Shown: piece by piece, positions 29,871 to 36,785 of the stretch
How positions within the stretch are numbered: position 1 is the stretch's first letter
Layout: each line of letters begins with the position of its first letter
Source of the DNA: a virus
Direction: 5' to 3' (one strand)
Virus record (IMG/VR): IMGVR_UViG_3300043331_000893
Span: 1 to 36,785 of that record
Length of the DNA stretch: 36,785 nt
Notes under the pieces: generated by a model
What the model was told of the DNA's origin: nothing
The model's input: only the letters and a program-made list of their open reading frames with translations
Databases searched by the model: none
Program-made: the position numbers and the translations under genes

Positions 29871-30082
29871 CGCTCTAAAGCGTGGTCCCACTCATCGACA
29901 AGAAACTGCAGCGCATCCCATTCATCGGCGGTAATCTCGTCTTCCGGACGAGGCAACCGCCAGACGCCGTTGCCGACCATCTTCCATCCCCACTTTCGCA
30001 GGAACGCAATGGTCTTACGCTCGCCGACGCCGCCCTCATCTCCCCATTTGGCCCGCAACTCTTCGCTTGCTTGCGGCATCAT
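29861..30082 (-). CDS. Small tail-completion-region protein
   Basis: A 73-residue protein starting MMPQASEELRAKWGDEGGVG and containing RKTIAFLRKWGWKMVGNGVWRLP, then a helical acidic tail. The ATG overlaps the preceding stop (ATGA). It lies between the tail terminator-like gene and the tail tube gene. Not recognised. Confidence 0.65.
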   Translation of the reverse strand: MMPQASEELRAKWGDEGGVGERKTIAFLRKWGWKMVGNGVWRLPRPEDEITADEWDALQFLVDEWDHALERRI

Positions 30083-30501
30083 TTCGTCTCCGAACACCAG
30101 AATTTGCACAGCGCATCGACCCGGTGATAATTCCCCTCGATCCCGCGTTCTACAACCTGCGTCTCAAGGAAATACACATCCTGGACCGTGACGCCTTCGA
30201 AGGCCGCGCGGAAAGCACCGACGAGCTGATCGGCTTTCTGCGTCCCCTTGTCGGTCAGGCAGAACAATTCGAGCGTCCCGACCAGTTCGCGCTTGAAGCG
30301 GCGGCCGCCTTCCGGCCCAAGCGTTTCCTGTTTCGCATTCACCTCACGGACGACGAACCGCGCCCAAGACTTACCTTCGCTGGAATCCGGATGCTGAAAG
30401 CTCTCATTGTCGAGCACATAGGGGACCGGCGGGCTGAGTGCATCCCAGACGGAGATGAAACGGGCATAGGCGATTTCCTTCGCCTGATTGGTGGTGGTCA
30501 T
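30079..30501 (-). CDS. Tail terminator-like protein (DUF4128 type)
   Basis: A 140-residue protein with YVLDNESFQHPDSSEGKSWARF and RFKRELVGTLELFCLTDKGTQK, then DVYFLETQVVERG. This fits the DUF4128/minor tail U-like family that caps the tail tube. It overlaps the upstream tail-completion gene by 4 bases, in the usual siphophage order (completion, terminator, tube). Confidence 0.75.
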   Translation of the reverse strand: MTTTNQAKEIAYARFISVWDALSPPVPYVLDNESFQHPDSSEGKSWARFVVREVNAKQETLGPEGGRRFKRELVGTLELFCLTDKGTQKADQLVGAFRAAFEGVTVQDVYFLETQVVERGIEGNYHRVDALCKFWCSETK

Positions 30502-30902
30502 GATTCGCCTGCCATCGGGGCATTTACCGAACGCACGCCAGCATCGACCGCCCGCTCAACCCAGCCCGCGCCCGCCTGCTTCGAATGCCCCTCATTCAGC
30601 TTACGGATATAGGGGACGTGGTTTGAAATCCAGATCGTTCCCTGATGAAGCCTGTAGACCAGCAGCCGGGACAGGCTTGCGCCCTGTCCGGAAGCGGACG
30701 GGCTGCCCTTGGATGCCGCTTTCCCTGTCGGAGGCGTCCCGACCGAGGCCAGCCAGTTCGCCCGGCTCCATCCGGTATCGACCGGATTCGCCTTCACCAA
30801 CTCCCCATGAACCGCGAACGCCACGCGCTTGATTTTGCGCTCGGCGACGTTGTCGATCGCCCTTCCGACTTTGACTGCAACGTCGATGTCCTGGGGGGGC
30901 AT
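30498..30902 (-). CDS. HK97 gp10-like tail completion protein
   Basis: The start is the ATG giving MPPQDIDVAVKVG (AGGAG upstream). The 134-residue protein has AFAVHGELVKANPVDTGWSRANW and SNHVPYIRKLNEGHSKQAGAGW, the signature of the HK97 gp10 / minor tail Z family. It joins heads to tails. A longer in-frame extension to 31076 overlaps the DUF3310 gene entirely and is rejected. Confidence 0.85.
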   Translation of the reverse strand: MPPQDIDVAVKVGRAIDNVAERKIKRVAFAVHGELVKANPVDTGWSRANWLASVGTPPTGKAASKGSPSASGQGASLSRLLVYRLHQGTIWISNHVPYIRKLNEGHSKQAGAGWVERAVDAGVRSVNAPMAGES

Positions 30903-30910
30903 GGCGGCTC

Positions 30911-31153
30911 CTATTCTGCGGCGCGGGCCGTGCTCTGTATTTCCCGATCGATTTCTCGCTCGATCTCCCGGTCGAGATACCACCGCGCTTTCCGCAGATC
31001 CTCGGCGCGCGAACCCTTGCGCCCGGCGCGCGAGATATATTTGACGGCATTGCCGAGGTTGAACCCCAGCCCCCACGCCTCAATCACCTTGATCGCTTCG
31101 TAAGGATTGTCCGCACCGCCATAGTGCGCGGGATGGTTTACGGCTTCGGTCAT
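30911..31153 (-). CDS. DUF3310 protein
   Basis: An 80-residue protein with VNHPAHY (5-11), YEAIKVIEAWGLGFNLGNAVKYISRAGRKG and a helix EDLRKARWYLDREI; this is the DUF3310 pattern (SaV-like). Members are usually in early or metabolic phage regions and are associated with nucleotide metabolism. Its ending EIEREIDREIQ is unusually repetitive. Here it sits between structural genes, overlapping its upstream neighbour by 4 bases. Confidence 0.85.
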   Translation of the reverse strand: MTEAVNHPAHYGGADNPYEAIKVIEAWGLGFNLGNAVKYISRAGRKGSRAEDLRKARWYLDREIEREIDREIQSTARAAE

Positions 31154-31743
31154 GGCAGGTCCGCCATTTCCTTGCCGTCTTCAATCCATGGCGCTGGCTC
31201 GCGCGGCGGCTCGCCTCCGGCGTCTTCCGGGGCGTCCTTCGCGAATACCGTCTCGCCCTTCTGGACGGAGTCCTGCGCTTGCAGATTGCCGAACACGGTC
31301 TGGGCGGCTTCCGCGCCGCGAACCTTGGTCTCGGTCCCGTCCCACATCACCTTGAACCAGCCGCGGCCGGTGTGCTCGATATAGCGCGTGGTGGTGCCGC
31401 CGGGGAGGATTTCTCGCTCTTTCTCAGGCGAGGCGGCCGCCTCCGGCGCGGGGTGTCCGGAGGCGGGATCAGCCACAACGGGCAAGATTGCAGATGAGGC
31501 AGGGTGTTGTGGCTGGGCGGGCTCTTGCGGCGGCGCTGAGACGCCGACCGGATGGTGAGCGCCGTTCGCTCGAACGGACAGGCAAATCAGGCGGCTAACG
31601 AACAGCCTGCGAAAATGATCCGGGTCGCGCGCCGCCTCGACCGGAACCGGATCGTTCATCTCATACTGATGGCCACTCATGACGAACCGTCGACGCGCGA
31701 TATACTGTTTTTCTGGATCGAATTGCTGGTCGGAGATGGTCAT
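31150..31743 (-). CDS. Hypothetical head-tail region protein
   Basis: A 197-residue protein, starting MTISDQQFDPEKQYIARRRF (GAAGGGGCG upstream). The N-terminal 60 residues are compact; a Pro/Ala-rich linker (about 70-120) follows, and a small domain TTRYIEHTGRGWFKVMWDGTE near 130 lies before an acidic tail. It is the first gene after the major capsid gene, with a weak relative of the late repeat upstream. Role unknown; head completion is possible by position. Confidence 0.65.
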   Translation of the reverse strand: MTISDQQFDPEKQYIARRRFVMSGHQYEMNDPVPVEAARDPDHFRRLFVSRLICLSVRANGAHHPVGVSAPPQEPAQPQHPASSAILPVVADPASGHPAPEAAASPEKEREILPGGTTTRYIEHTGRGWFKVMWDGTETKVRGAEAAQTVFGNLQAQDSVQKGETVFAKDAPEDAGGEPPREPAPWIEDGKEMADLP

Positions 31744-31764
31744 TATCGCCCCTTCGGCTAGCGC

Positions 31765-31800
31765 AACGTCGGCCACATGGACCGACGTTACAAATACCCC
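31765..31800 (-). repeat. Weak relative of the late repeat, with hairpin
   Basis: Read leftward it has TTGTAACGT followed by CGGTCCATGTGGCC, matching only the core of the 40-bp repeat. It also forms an 8-bp stem AACGTCGG / CCGACGTT (31765-31772, 31782-31789). It lies after the major capsid gene and 22 bases before the next start. Confidence 0.4.
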
Positions 31801-31830
31801 ATCTCAGACCTAGGCTGATTCCGTCAGCGA

Positions 31831-32901
31831 TCAAACGATCGAGCTGAAGAAATAACCAAGTTCGGTGCTGATCGTCTTCTGCTGGAAAGCCACTTCTAGC
31901 TCGACCCGATCCGATCCGATGTTCTCCATGCGGAAGCGGCGAACGCGCGCGCCGCCCTCGGACGCGCCGAGGTAGCCGGTCCAGGCGAAGGTGTAGCCCG
32001 CGCTCGGAACCATCAAGCCCGGCGTTGCCGGCGCATAGGCCAGCAAGGCGTGATTGCCGCCGATGAAGGAATGCGCGTTGGTCTGGCCTTCCTTCGCGGT
32101 GTTCTGAATCCCGTTCATCACGAGGATTTCATCGACCTCCAGCAGACCCATCAGCGCCTGGCGCGATGTTTTCGCCGGTGCGCCAGCCGTCTGGCCATAT
32201 TTGATGCGATCGACGATATCGGGATGGTCGAGCAGCGTGTCATAGACCGCGCGGCCCAGCACGAGCTTATTCGGCTCGAAACCGGTCGATCCGGCCATCG
32301 TCCGCTTGGCCGTCCGGACATCCTCAATCGGCGTAGACGAGGCGTCCGACCACACCAGCGCCGACGTGCCGGGAACCGGAACGCCGGTCGTTCCGGCGAT
32401 GTTCGTCCCCCAGATGCCGGTGGTGAAGAACGTCGATGCCCACAGCGATTCCTTGTAGATCAGCGACTGGTGTGCGAGCAGCGCGGCGGCATCGCGGTCC
32501 GGGCCGATCATCGAATCCGCATTGGCGCGGACCTGGTCCGGAATGTCGTGGTGGATCGCCGCGACCGAGCAGAAGTAGGACGTATTCGAGAGCTGGTAGC
32601 CGACGCCCTTCGATTCGGTTCCGGGCGCCCGCTTCTCCATCTCGTTGCGGTTGAAGAACCCGCGGTCGTAGACGTAATAGGCGTCCGACTGCTTCGAGAC
32701 AGGGACGTTCGGAAAGACCTTGTCCGCGATGAAGTTGACCGGGTTCTGCATGAACGCAACCGAGATATTCGTCAGCGGCGTATTGATATGAACGTCGCCC
32801 TGGGTCGGCTGTGCCTTCAGCACGAAAACCGGGGAACCGTCCATGCTGACCAGCCGGGCCCCCGCCGCCATCAGCGACTGCGCGTCGAAGTGTTTCGTCA
32901 T
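31831..32901 (-). CDS. Major capsid protein
   Basis: At 356 residues it matches a phage major capsid type with TNISVAFMQNPVNFIADKVF, YYVYDRGFFNRNEMEKRAPG, and the middle VLGRAVYDTLLDHPDIVDRI; a late SAGYTFAWTGYLGA stretch and beta-rich FRMENIGSDRVELEVAFQQ follow. It forms the icosahedral shell. GGAGCAAG lies before the ATG. It follows the decoration protein and scaffold-like genes, the usual order. A 6-bp GC hairpin (32917-32931) lies just upstream of the ribosome site. Confidence 0.9.
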   Translation of the reverse strand: MTKHFDAQSLMAAGARLVSMDGSPVFVLKAQPTQGDVHINTPLTNISVAFMQNPVNFIADKVFPNVPVSKQSDAYYVYDRGFFNRNEMEKRAPGTESKGVGYQLSNTSYFCSVAAIHHDIPDQVRANADSMIGPDRDAAALLAHQSLIYKESLWASTFFTTGIWGTNIAGTTGVPVPGTSALVWSDASSTPIEDVRTAKRTMAGSTGFEPNKLVLGRAVYDTLLDHPDIVDRIKYGQTAGAPAKTSRQALMGLLEVDEILVMNGIQNTAKEGQTNAHSFIGGNHALLAYAPATPGLMVPSAGYTFAWTGYLGASEGGARVRRFRMENIGSDRVELEVAFQQKTISTELGYFFSSIV

Positions 32902-32916
32902 CTGACTTGCTCCATT

Positions 32917-32931
32917 GCGGCCCCCGGCCGC
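32917..32931 (-). other. Hairpin upstream of the major capsid ribosome site
   Basis: GCGGCC / GGCCGC stem with a 3-nt loop and no T-run, ending about 10 bases before the ribosome site. It could protect or process the capsid mRNA rather than terminate it. Confidence 0.35.
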
Positions 32932-32965
32932 GCTCGTAATTCAGGCTTGCGGGTGTTCCGAATGG

Positions 32966-33337
32966 CTACGCACCGACCTGCCCAGGCGCGACCTGGACCT
33001 GGAAGACATCGTTCGTCGCTGCGTCCTGCGCCGCGAAGCCGACGTAATGCTGGTTGTTCGTAACCGTCGCGATCAGCTTGCCGCCGGTGGTGGCCGTGAC
33101 CTTGTCGCCAGAACTGATCGCCCCGCCCGCGATGCCCTTGCCAAACCCGCTGACGCAGACCTCGCCCGGCTGCCCGGAAATCGGCTTGTTCATCAGAAGT
33201 CCGGCCAAAGGCTCCGTCGAATCCGTGGCCCCGACGATTGCCCTGTCTGTCCCATATTTCACCGCGGTGAACTGCAATGCGGACAAATCAGCCCCCGCAT
33301 TGATCGAAACGCACTGCATTGCATTGGTGCCGGCCAT
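32966..33337 (-). CDS. Head decoration-like protein
   Basis: A 123-residue Gly/Ala/Thr-rich beta protein (MAGTNAMQCVSINAGADLSA, then EPLAGLLMNKPISGQPGEVC, then AGGAISSGDKVTATTGGKLI). Small trimeric head decoration or stabilisation proteins of this kind precede the major capsid gene in many siphophages. AGGAG lies before the ATG. It ends 64 bases before the capsid start. Confidence 0.75.
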   Translation of the reverse strand: MAGTNAMQCVSINAGADLSALQFTAVKYGTDRAIVGATDSTEPLAGLLMNKPISGQPGEVCVSGFGKGIAGGAISSGDKVTATTGGKLIATVTNNQHYVGFAAQDAATNDVFQVQVAPGQVGA

Positions 33338-33374
33338 GTCCAAATCTCCTTGAGAATTCGCCGGTTGAGATTTA

Positions 33375-33395
33375 GGCGGCGAGCTCTCGCCCGCC
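33375..33395 (-). terminator. GC-rich hairpin between scaffold-like and decoration genes
   Basis: Minus-strand stem GGCG-GCGA / TCGC-CGCC with a one-base bulge, just past the scaffold-like stop region. No T-run follows, so it may be a weak terminator or an mRNA stability hairpin at the boundary where capsid genes need higher expression. Confidence 0.3.
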
Positions 33396-33402
33396 GGCTG
33401 GG

Positions 33403-34488
33403 TTAGTGCATCGTCGGCTGAAGCGACTGCTCGTAAAGCGCCTTGCCTTCCGTGGTCTGAATGACCGCGTCGTAGGCTTTCGCGTAGGAGATGCCGTCCG
33501 CAGTCTCTCGAGCCTTGGCCAACTCATGAAGCTTGGCGACCGGGTCGGCATCCGCCATCGACGAAGCCCCGCCGAGCGCGCCCAGATTCTTGAAGATCGG
33601 AGCGAGCGAGTCCTTGCCGACATTGATCGCGGCAAGCGCTGCATCCTTCTGGGCAACGGGAAGATCGAGAATGCCCTTCGCCATCGCCACCTTTTCTTCG
33701 TGCGGCTTGCCGATATGCGTCCAGGACTTGGCGAGCGTCTCGGCTTCCGCGGCGAGAGCGGTTTCCTTGGTCGCAGCGAGCGTGGTGGTCAGGGCATCAA
33801 CGGTCTTTGCGAGCGATGCCGCAACCGGGCCGTCCGACTTCCGGACTTCGGTCCCGTCCGCCATCTTGTACAGGACCGGATCGGCCGTGCCGTTCGCCTT
33901 GGCCAAAGCTGCGGCGACTTCCGCCTCGCGGGCGCCGCCGTCCAGCTTTTCGAATGCCGTCTGTCCGGCCTCGTCGAGCCTGGCGTGATAAGCCTTGTGC
34001 GCGTCGTTCATGCCAGCCAAAGCCAGCAACTTCGCGAGCTGTGCTTCCGTCATTTCAACCTCACTGTTGGTTGCTGGTTGTTCCCCGGCGAAATCGTCCG
34101 CCGACTTTCTCGCGATAGCGGGAGCGGTATGGGTGTGGCCGCGAGCCATCCCCACCGTGATGTTGCCGCTGTCATCGATGGTGAACGGGTGCTGGTGGTC
34201 GCTGCCGTCCCAATAAGTGAGGCCGCCCCCGGCGCCGCATGTGTAGTCGTCGATCATGATCAGATGCGTGTGGCCGTCCGTCTCTCCGGTGAGCACGGCT
34301 TGGCCCTTGGCGATCATCTCGGCGATCTGCTCTTTGGTGAACGGAGAGCCGCCACCACCACCGCCGCCGCCGCGCAGCGGATCGGCACGCTTCATGATCA
34401 GCATCCGCGCGCCCTTCTGTGCGGGCTGGGTCACGGCGCTGATTTCGTCGAGTGCGAATTCGCGCATGATGTTTTTCTTGGCGGCCAT
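33403..34488 (-). CDS. Scaffold-like protein with N-terminal prohead peptide and His-rich segment
   Basis: The 361-residue protein starts with REFALDEISAVTQPAQKGARM, a conserved leader of prohead-associated proteins, then a Gly8 linker (about 40-47), then a His-rich segment (DGHTHLI..., WDGSDHQHPFTIDD, ARGHTHTAP) and a long helical Ala/Lys/Glu-rich C-terminal half as in scaffolds. Its place right after the XkdF-like protease and before decoration and capsid genes fits a scaffold removed or cleaved during maturation. Start choice: the longer MAAKK form; an ATG seven codons later is also possible. Confidence 0.75.
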   Translation of the reverse strand: MAAKKNIMREFALDEISAVTQPAQKGARMLIMKRADPLRGGGGGGGGSPFTKEQIAEMIAKGQAVLTGETDGHTHLIMIDDYTCGAGGGLTYWDGSDHQHPFTIDDSGNITVGMARGHTHTAPAIARKSADDFAGEQPATNSEVEMTEAQLAKLLALAGMNDAHKAYHARLDEAGQTAFEKLDGGAREAEVAAALAKANGTADPVLYKMADGTEVRKSDGPVAASLAKTVDALTTTLAATKETALAAEAETLAKSWTHIGKPHEEKVAMAKGILDLPVAQKDAALAAINVGKDSLAPIFKNLGALGGASSMADADPVAKLHELAKARETADGISYAKAYDAVIQTTEGKALYEQSLQPTMH

Positions 34489-34491
34489 GGG

Positions 34492-35199
34492 CTATGCGTC
34501 CTCATCGGTGATGCGCCGGCCGCCAATCGAAAAGCCGGTGTATTCGCCGGTCCGGAATTTTTCGAGCGTCGCCTGGCTGGCGGGCTTGACCCCGATCATC
34601 AGGCCGGAGGTCTTGCATTCGATGCCGAAGGATTTCGCCACCTCGGATGTCAGCGGAAACGCGAACAGCACCGAGCCGCCTTCAGCCTGCTTGTGCATGT
34701 CGCCGAGAACCCGGCTGTTCAGCATGAAGTCCGTCGCCGCCTTCAGCATCGCGGCTTCCGGGATGTGATCGCCCTGGGTGTCGAAATAATCCTCGCCATC
34801 CTCTTTACAGACCATCGCCCAGCCGAACACCACGCCCAGCGCGTCATCGACCTTGAGCACATTCACCCGGCGCTCGAATTCATCGCTTTGCGCCGGAGCT
34901 GGTTTCGCGACCAGCCCGGACACCCACTTCAGCACCGTCGCGCCGCCCATCAGCGCCCGCGCTTTTGCGCTCCGATCCCCCGGCAGCCCGTCCGTCTCGC
35001 TCAGCACCTCATGCAGCCGCTTGACAGTGCTCTCTCCGACCGGCTCGCCGACTGCGAGGTGTTGAGCGATGGCGAAGGCATAAGGATGCGCATCGCCGAC
35101 CTTGGTCGCCGTGAGCGCCGCCTTGCAGGCCGTCCGCACGCTCAGCGGCACGTCGAAGACTTCCTCGCCGGAAATCGGGGTGAGCGGGTGCATGAGCAT
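34492..35199 (-). CDS. XkdF-like prohead protease
   Basis: A 235-residue protein whose C-terminal half (from about 110) has FGWAMVCKEDGEDYFDTQGD, a His in DMHKQAEGGSVLFAF and PLTSEVAKSFGIECKTSGLMIG-type sequence followed by GEYTGFSIGGRR, the layout of XkdF-type proteins (Peptidase_S78-like) with a catalytic His/Ser pair. The N-terminal about 100 residues are a helical domain. It starts within a few bases of the preceding gene's stop (ends MLMHP start). It likely matures the prohead by cleaving the scaffold. Confidence 0.8.
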   Translation of the reverse strand: MLMHPLTPISGEEVFDVPLSVRTACKAALTATKVGDAHPYAFAIAQHLAVGEPVGESTVKRLHEVLSETDGLPGDRSAKARALMGGATVLKWVSGLVAKPAPAQSDEFERRVNVLKVDDALGVVFGWAMVCKEDGEDYFDTQGDHIPEAAMLKAATDFMLNSRVLGDMHKQAEGGSVLFAFPLTSEVAKSFGIECKTSGLMIGVKPASQATLEKFRTGEYTGFSIGGRRITDEDA

Positions 35200-35202
35200 T
35201 GG

Positions 35203-35790
35203 TTACGCCGTCTCACTCAGATCGAAGAAGAACAGCGATGCAAATCCGCTGGTGAATGTCAGCGTGCCGGTTCCCGTCGCGACCGGGCAGGCCGCATTCA
35301 GGAAAAGATCATTGTTGGTCGCGTGAGCATCCAGGAAGATCAGTGCGGGCCCGCCGCCGCCGATATCGAAGCTGTGCGCCTTCAGCGTTGCCGTTGCTGC
35401 GGCGCCCGTCGCGCTGGTGACGGGAACGTAATCCTGCATGGTGGATGCGAGCGTCGCATTGGATGCGACAGCCGAGCCGAGGCCGAAGGTGACGCCGGTT
35501 CCAACGTTGGCCGTGAACCCGGCCATGGTCGCCACGGCATCGATGATGCCGCCGGCAATCAGCATGTTGGTGTTGGCGGCATCGGCAATCTTCGTGCCGC
35601 CATAGTCATTGGCGGCGGTGAGGCTGATCACGACGCCGGTCAAATCGAATCTGGCTTCGAGCAGCGGCATTGCGCGCTTGATTAGCCGCGCCGAATTAGC
35701 AGCCGCCGGATAATTACCCTTGCCCCAAGCCGCGCCGCCGAAGTTCGCGGGGTTAGCGATAATTGCACGTTGCCTGATCAGCGCTACCAT
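35203..35790 (-). CDS. Hypothetical head-region structural protein
   Basis: A 195-residue protein, Ala/Thr/Gly-rich with VVISLTAANDYGGTKIAD, a hydrophobic NMLIAGGIIDAVATMAG helix and a beta-rich end. AGGGGCGG precedes the ATG. It is the first gene of a late unit, just behind a perfect 40-bp repeat, and lies before the protease gene. A head or fibre structural role is likely by position only. Confidence 0.65.
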   Translation of the reverse strand: MVALIRQRAIIANPANFGGAAWGKGNYPAAANSARLIKRAMPLLEARFDLTGVVISLTAANDYGGTKIADAANTNMLIAGGIIDAVATMAGFTANVGTGVTFGLGSAVASNATLASTMQDYVPVTSATGAAATATLKAHSFDIGGGGPALIFLDAHATNNDLFLNAACPVATGTGTLTFTSGFASLFFFDLSETA

Positions 35791-35832
35791 TTGAGACCCG
35801 CCCCTGACTATTTCCGTGTGTCTGTCAGGGTC

Positions 35833-35872
35833 AGGATGGCCGATGAACGTTACAAGCGTGCTTCAAATGCGG
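35833..35872 (-). repeat. 40-bp late repeat, copy C
   Basis: Identical over 40 bases to the copy at 29831-29870. It ends 42 bases before the start of the 35203-35790 gene. On the minus strand the frame just upstream reads TSRI then TGA within TTTGAAGC, as in the copy at 29831 where the upstream gene ends RRI-TGA. Confidence 0.9.
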
Positions 35873-35975
35873 GAGGTTCCGTTTAAGTCCGTGATCGGCG
35901 GAGCAGGCGGCATCCTACGGGGCCGTGAGATAGCCGGAGCGTAAATTCCCTTGCCGGAGGCGATTGACCGTGCAA

Positions 35976-36785
35976 TTACCACCCCACAGAGGCGCTTCCG
36001 ACCTCGCGGACCACGCCGTTGCGATCAATGACGAAATCGACCACGGCCCCCGCTGGCGCGGTCTTGTTTGCCCCAGCGGCAAGCATGAAGTGCGTCGTGG
36101 CGTGCGTCAGGAGCGCCGCCTGCTCGAAATGCACCGTGAACCGCGCGCCTTTCCAGGATGCGCGATCACTGACCGTCAAGTCCGCGCTCCGCACTGCAGC
36201 AATACAGAAATGCTTACCGGCCTCCGCCTTGATCGGGTTCGCCGCCCCGATGGTCATCCAGACATTGCGCTCCGGCATGCACTGCTTGAGCTCGCCGTGC
36301 TGCCGGTCGCGAATGTAAATGCGCCGGCGCGTCGAAACGTCGTTCCGCTCGGCCAGCGTGTGCATCACATTGCCGTCGACCTTGAAATGGTAGGTATGGG
36401 TGGTTTGCCACTGATTGCCGACCGCTTCGAAATAGCTGTCCGCCGCCAGGATCACATCGGCGATTTTAGACTCGTCGGTTGCAAACACATGATAGTTATT
36501 GCGTAGGGAGATGCTGGCGTGGGCGCCGGAATCGGCTTTGATGAAAGTGGAATTCGCAGCATCGGCATGGCCGCCATCGCTTTGGTGATGCTCGCAATTC
36601 TGGACGATCACGCGGCTCGGATAAACGACCCGGATCGGGTTTATGACGCTTTCCGACGATGGATCTGTCTGGACCTCAAAATAAATGTTGTCGATCAAGG
36701 CCCGCGTCGTCTGAAACACCTCCCCTTCATCGCCCAGAATGATCTTGTGATTGACCGATGTGGTGTTTTCGATGGTGGAATTGCG
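35976..36785 (-). CDS. Beta-helix/fibre-like protein, C-terminal part (runs off the window)
   Basis: The frame is open to the window edge, so only the last about 269 residues are visible. They include short strand repeats (RVIVQNCEHHQSDG, NSTFIKADSGAHASISLRNN, ADVILAADSYFEAVGNQW) typical of right-handed beta-helix proteins and end with a small beta domain (FVIDRNGVVREVGSAS). It has no start in the window. It is probably a fibre or an accessory surface protein set between portal-side genes and the head genes. Confidence 0.7.
   Translation of the reverse strand, partial: RNSTIENTTSVNHKIILGDEGEVFQTTRALIDNIYFEVQTDPSSESVINPIRVVYPSRVIVQNCEHHQSDGGHADAANSTFIKADSGAHASISLRNNYHVFATDESKIADVILAADSYFEAVGNQWQTTHTYHFKVDGNVMHTLAERNDVSTRRRIYIRDRQHGELKQCMPERNVWMTIGAANPIKAEAGKHFCIAAVRSADLTVSDRASWKGARFTVHFEQAALLTHATTHFMLAAGANKTAPAGAVVDFVIDRNGVVREVGSASVGW

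Noticed and set aside
29837-29881. Plus-strand peptide beginning MADERYKRASNA within the 40-bp repeat
   Set aside because: A 14-codon frame in the opposite direction to all nearby genes; similar short frames at 14663 and 35837 differ after the repeat, so conservation belongs to the DNA site rather than to a peptide.
33406-35685. Plus-strand ORF of 759 codons opposite the head genes
   Set aside because: Antisense to three genes with recognisable capsid-module patterns; long opposite frames are expected in GC-rich DNA with strong third-position bias, and its sequence has no family pattern.
1-36785. CRISPR array, tRNA, rRNA, insertion sequence, integrase or attachment site
   Set aside because: No spaced repeats, no tRNA-like cloverleaf, no transposase or integrase motifs were seen by eye; a tRNAscan-SE or CRISPR search could still find weak cases.

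Overview
The window is a stretch of about 37 kb from a tailed bacteriophage or prophage with siphovirus-type architecture. The tail module (tape measure protein, G/GT-type chaperone pair, NlpC/P60 protein, J-like tip protein) is lambda-like. The host is probably an alphaproteobacterium, perhaps Hyphomicrobiales: base composition is GC-rich, an Omp25-like outer-membrane protein is carried as cargo, and the DNA-metabolism proteins resemble those of alphaproteobacterial phages. This host call is inference from family resemblance, not from a marker gene. No integrase, terminase or portal gene lies in the window; portal and terminase probably lie past the right edge.

Left block (1-4,358, minus strand): a short HTH regulator, an SNF2/DEAD-type helicase, a beta-type DNA methyltransferase, and a membrane protein whose C-terminus looks like the winged helix of D5/P4 primases. 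A divergent control region (4,359-4,591) follows. It holds two exact 22-bp inverted copies of an operator-like sequence, each overlapping a candidate promoter, and then a GC-rich hairpin with a T-run in the rightward leader.

Early block (4,592-10,251, plus strand): about 15 tightly overlapping genes (ATGA/GTGA/TAATG junctions). It includes a YqaJ-type exonuclease and an ERF-type annealing protein (together a recombination module), an HNH protein, zinc-binding small proteins and several small unknowns. One gene near its end (9,819-10,076) appears to carry two compensating frameshifts.

Cargo and RNA region (10,252-12,094): a signal-peptide outer-membrane beta-barrel gene flanked by terminators, then a stretch with no gene that has a good sigma-70-type promoter, strong internal pairing and a perfect 17-bp terminator hairpin. 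This is a candidate structured non-coding RNA of about 230 nt.

Late block (12,095-36,785, minus strand, so read right to left): beta-helix protein (partial), a small structural protein, XkdF-like protease, scaffold-like protein, decoration protein, major capsid protein, connector/tail-completion genes, tail tube, tail assembly chaperone with a GGGAAAC -1 frameshift site, tape measure, two paralogous tail proteins, a fibre with FCCH-type repeats, DUF1833, a 21-codon micro-ORF, NlpC/P60, J-like tip protein with an inserted LamG domain, Gly-rich fibre, then endolysin, Rz/Rz1 spanins and small membrane proteins. A 40-bp direct repeat, with one diverged and one weak relative, sits just upstream of the first gene of successive late units and is the best candidate for the phage late promoter or activator site.
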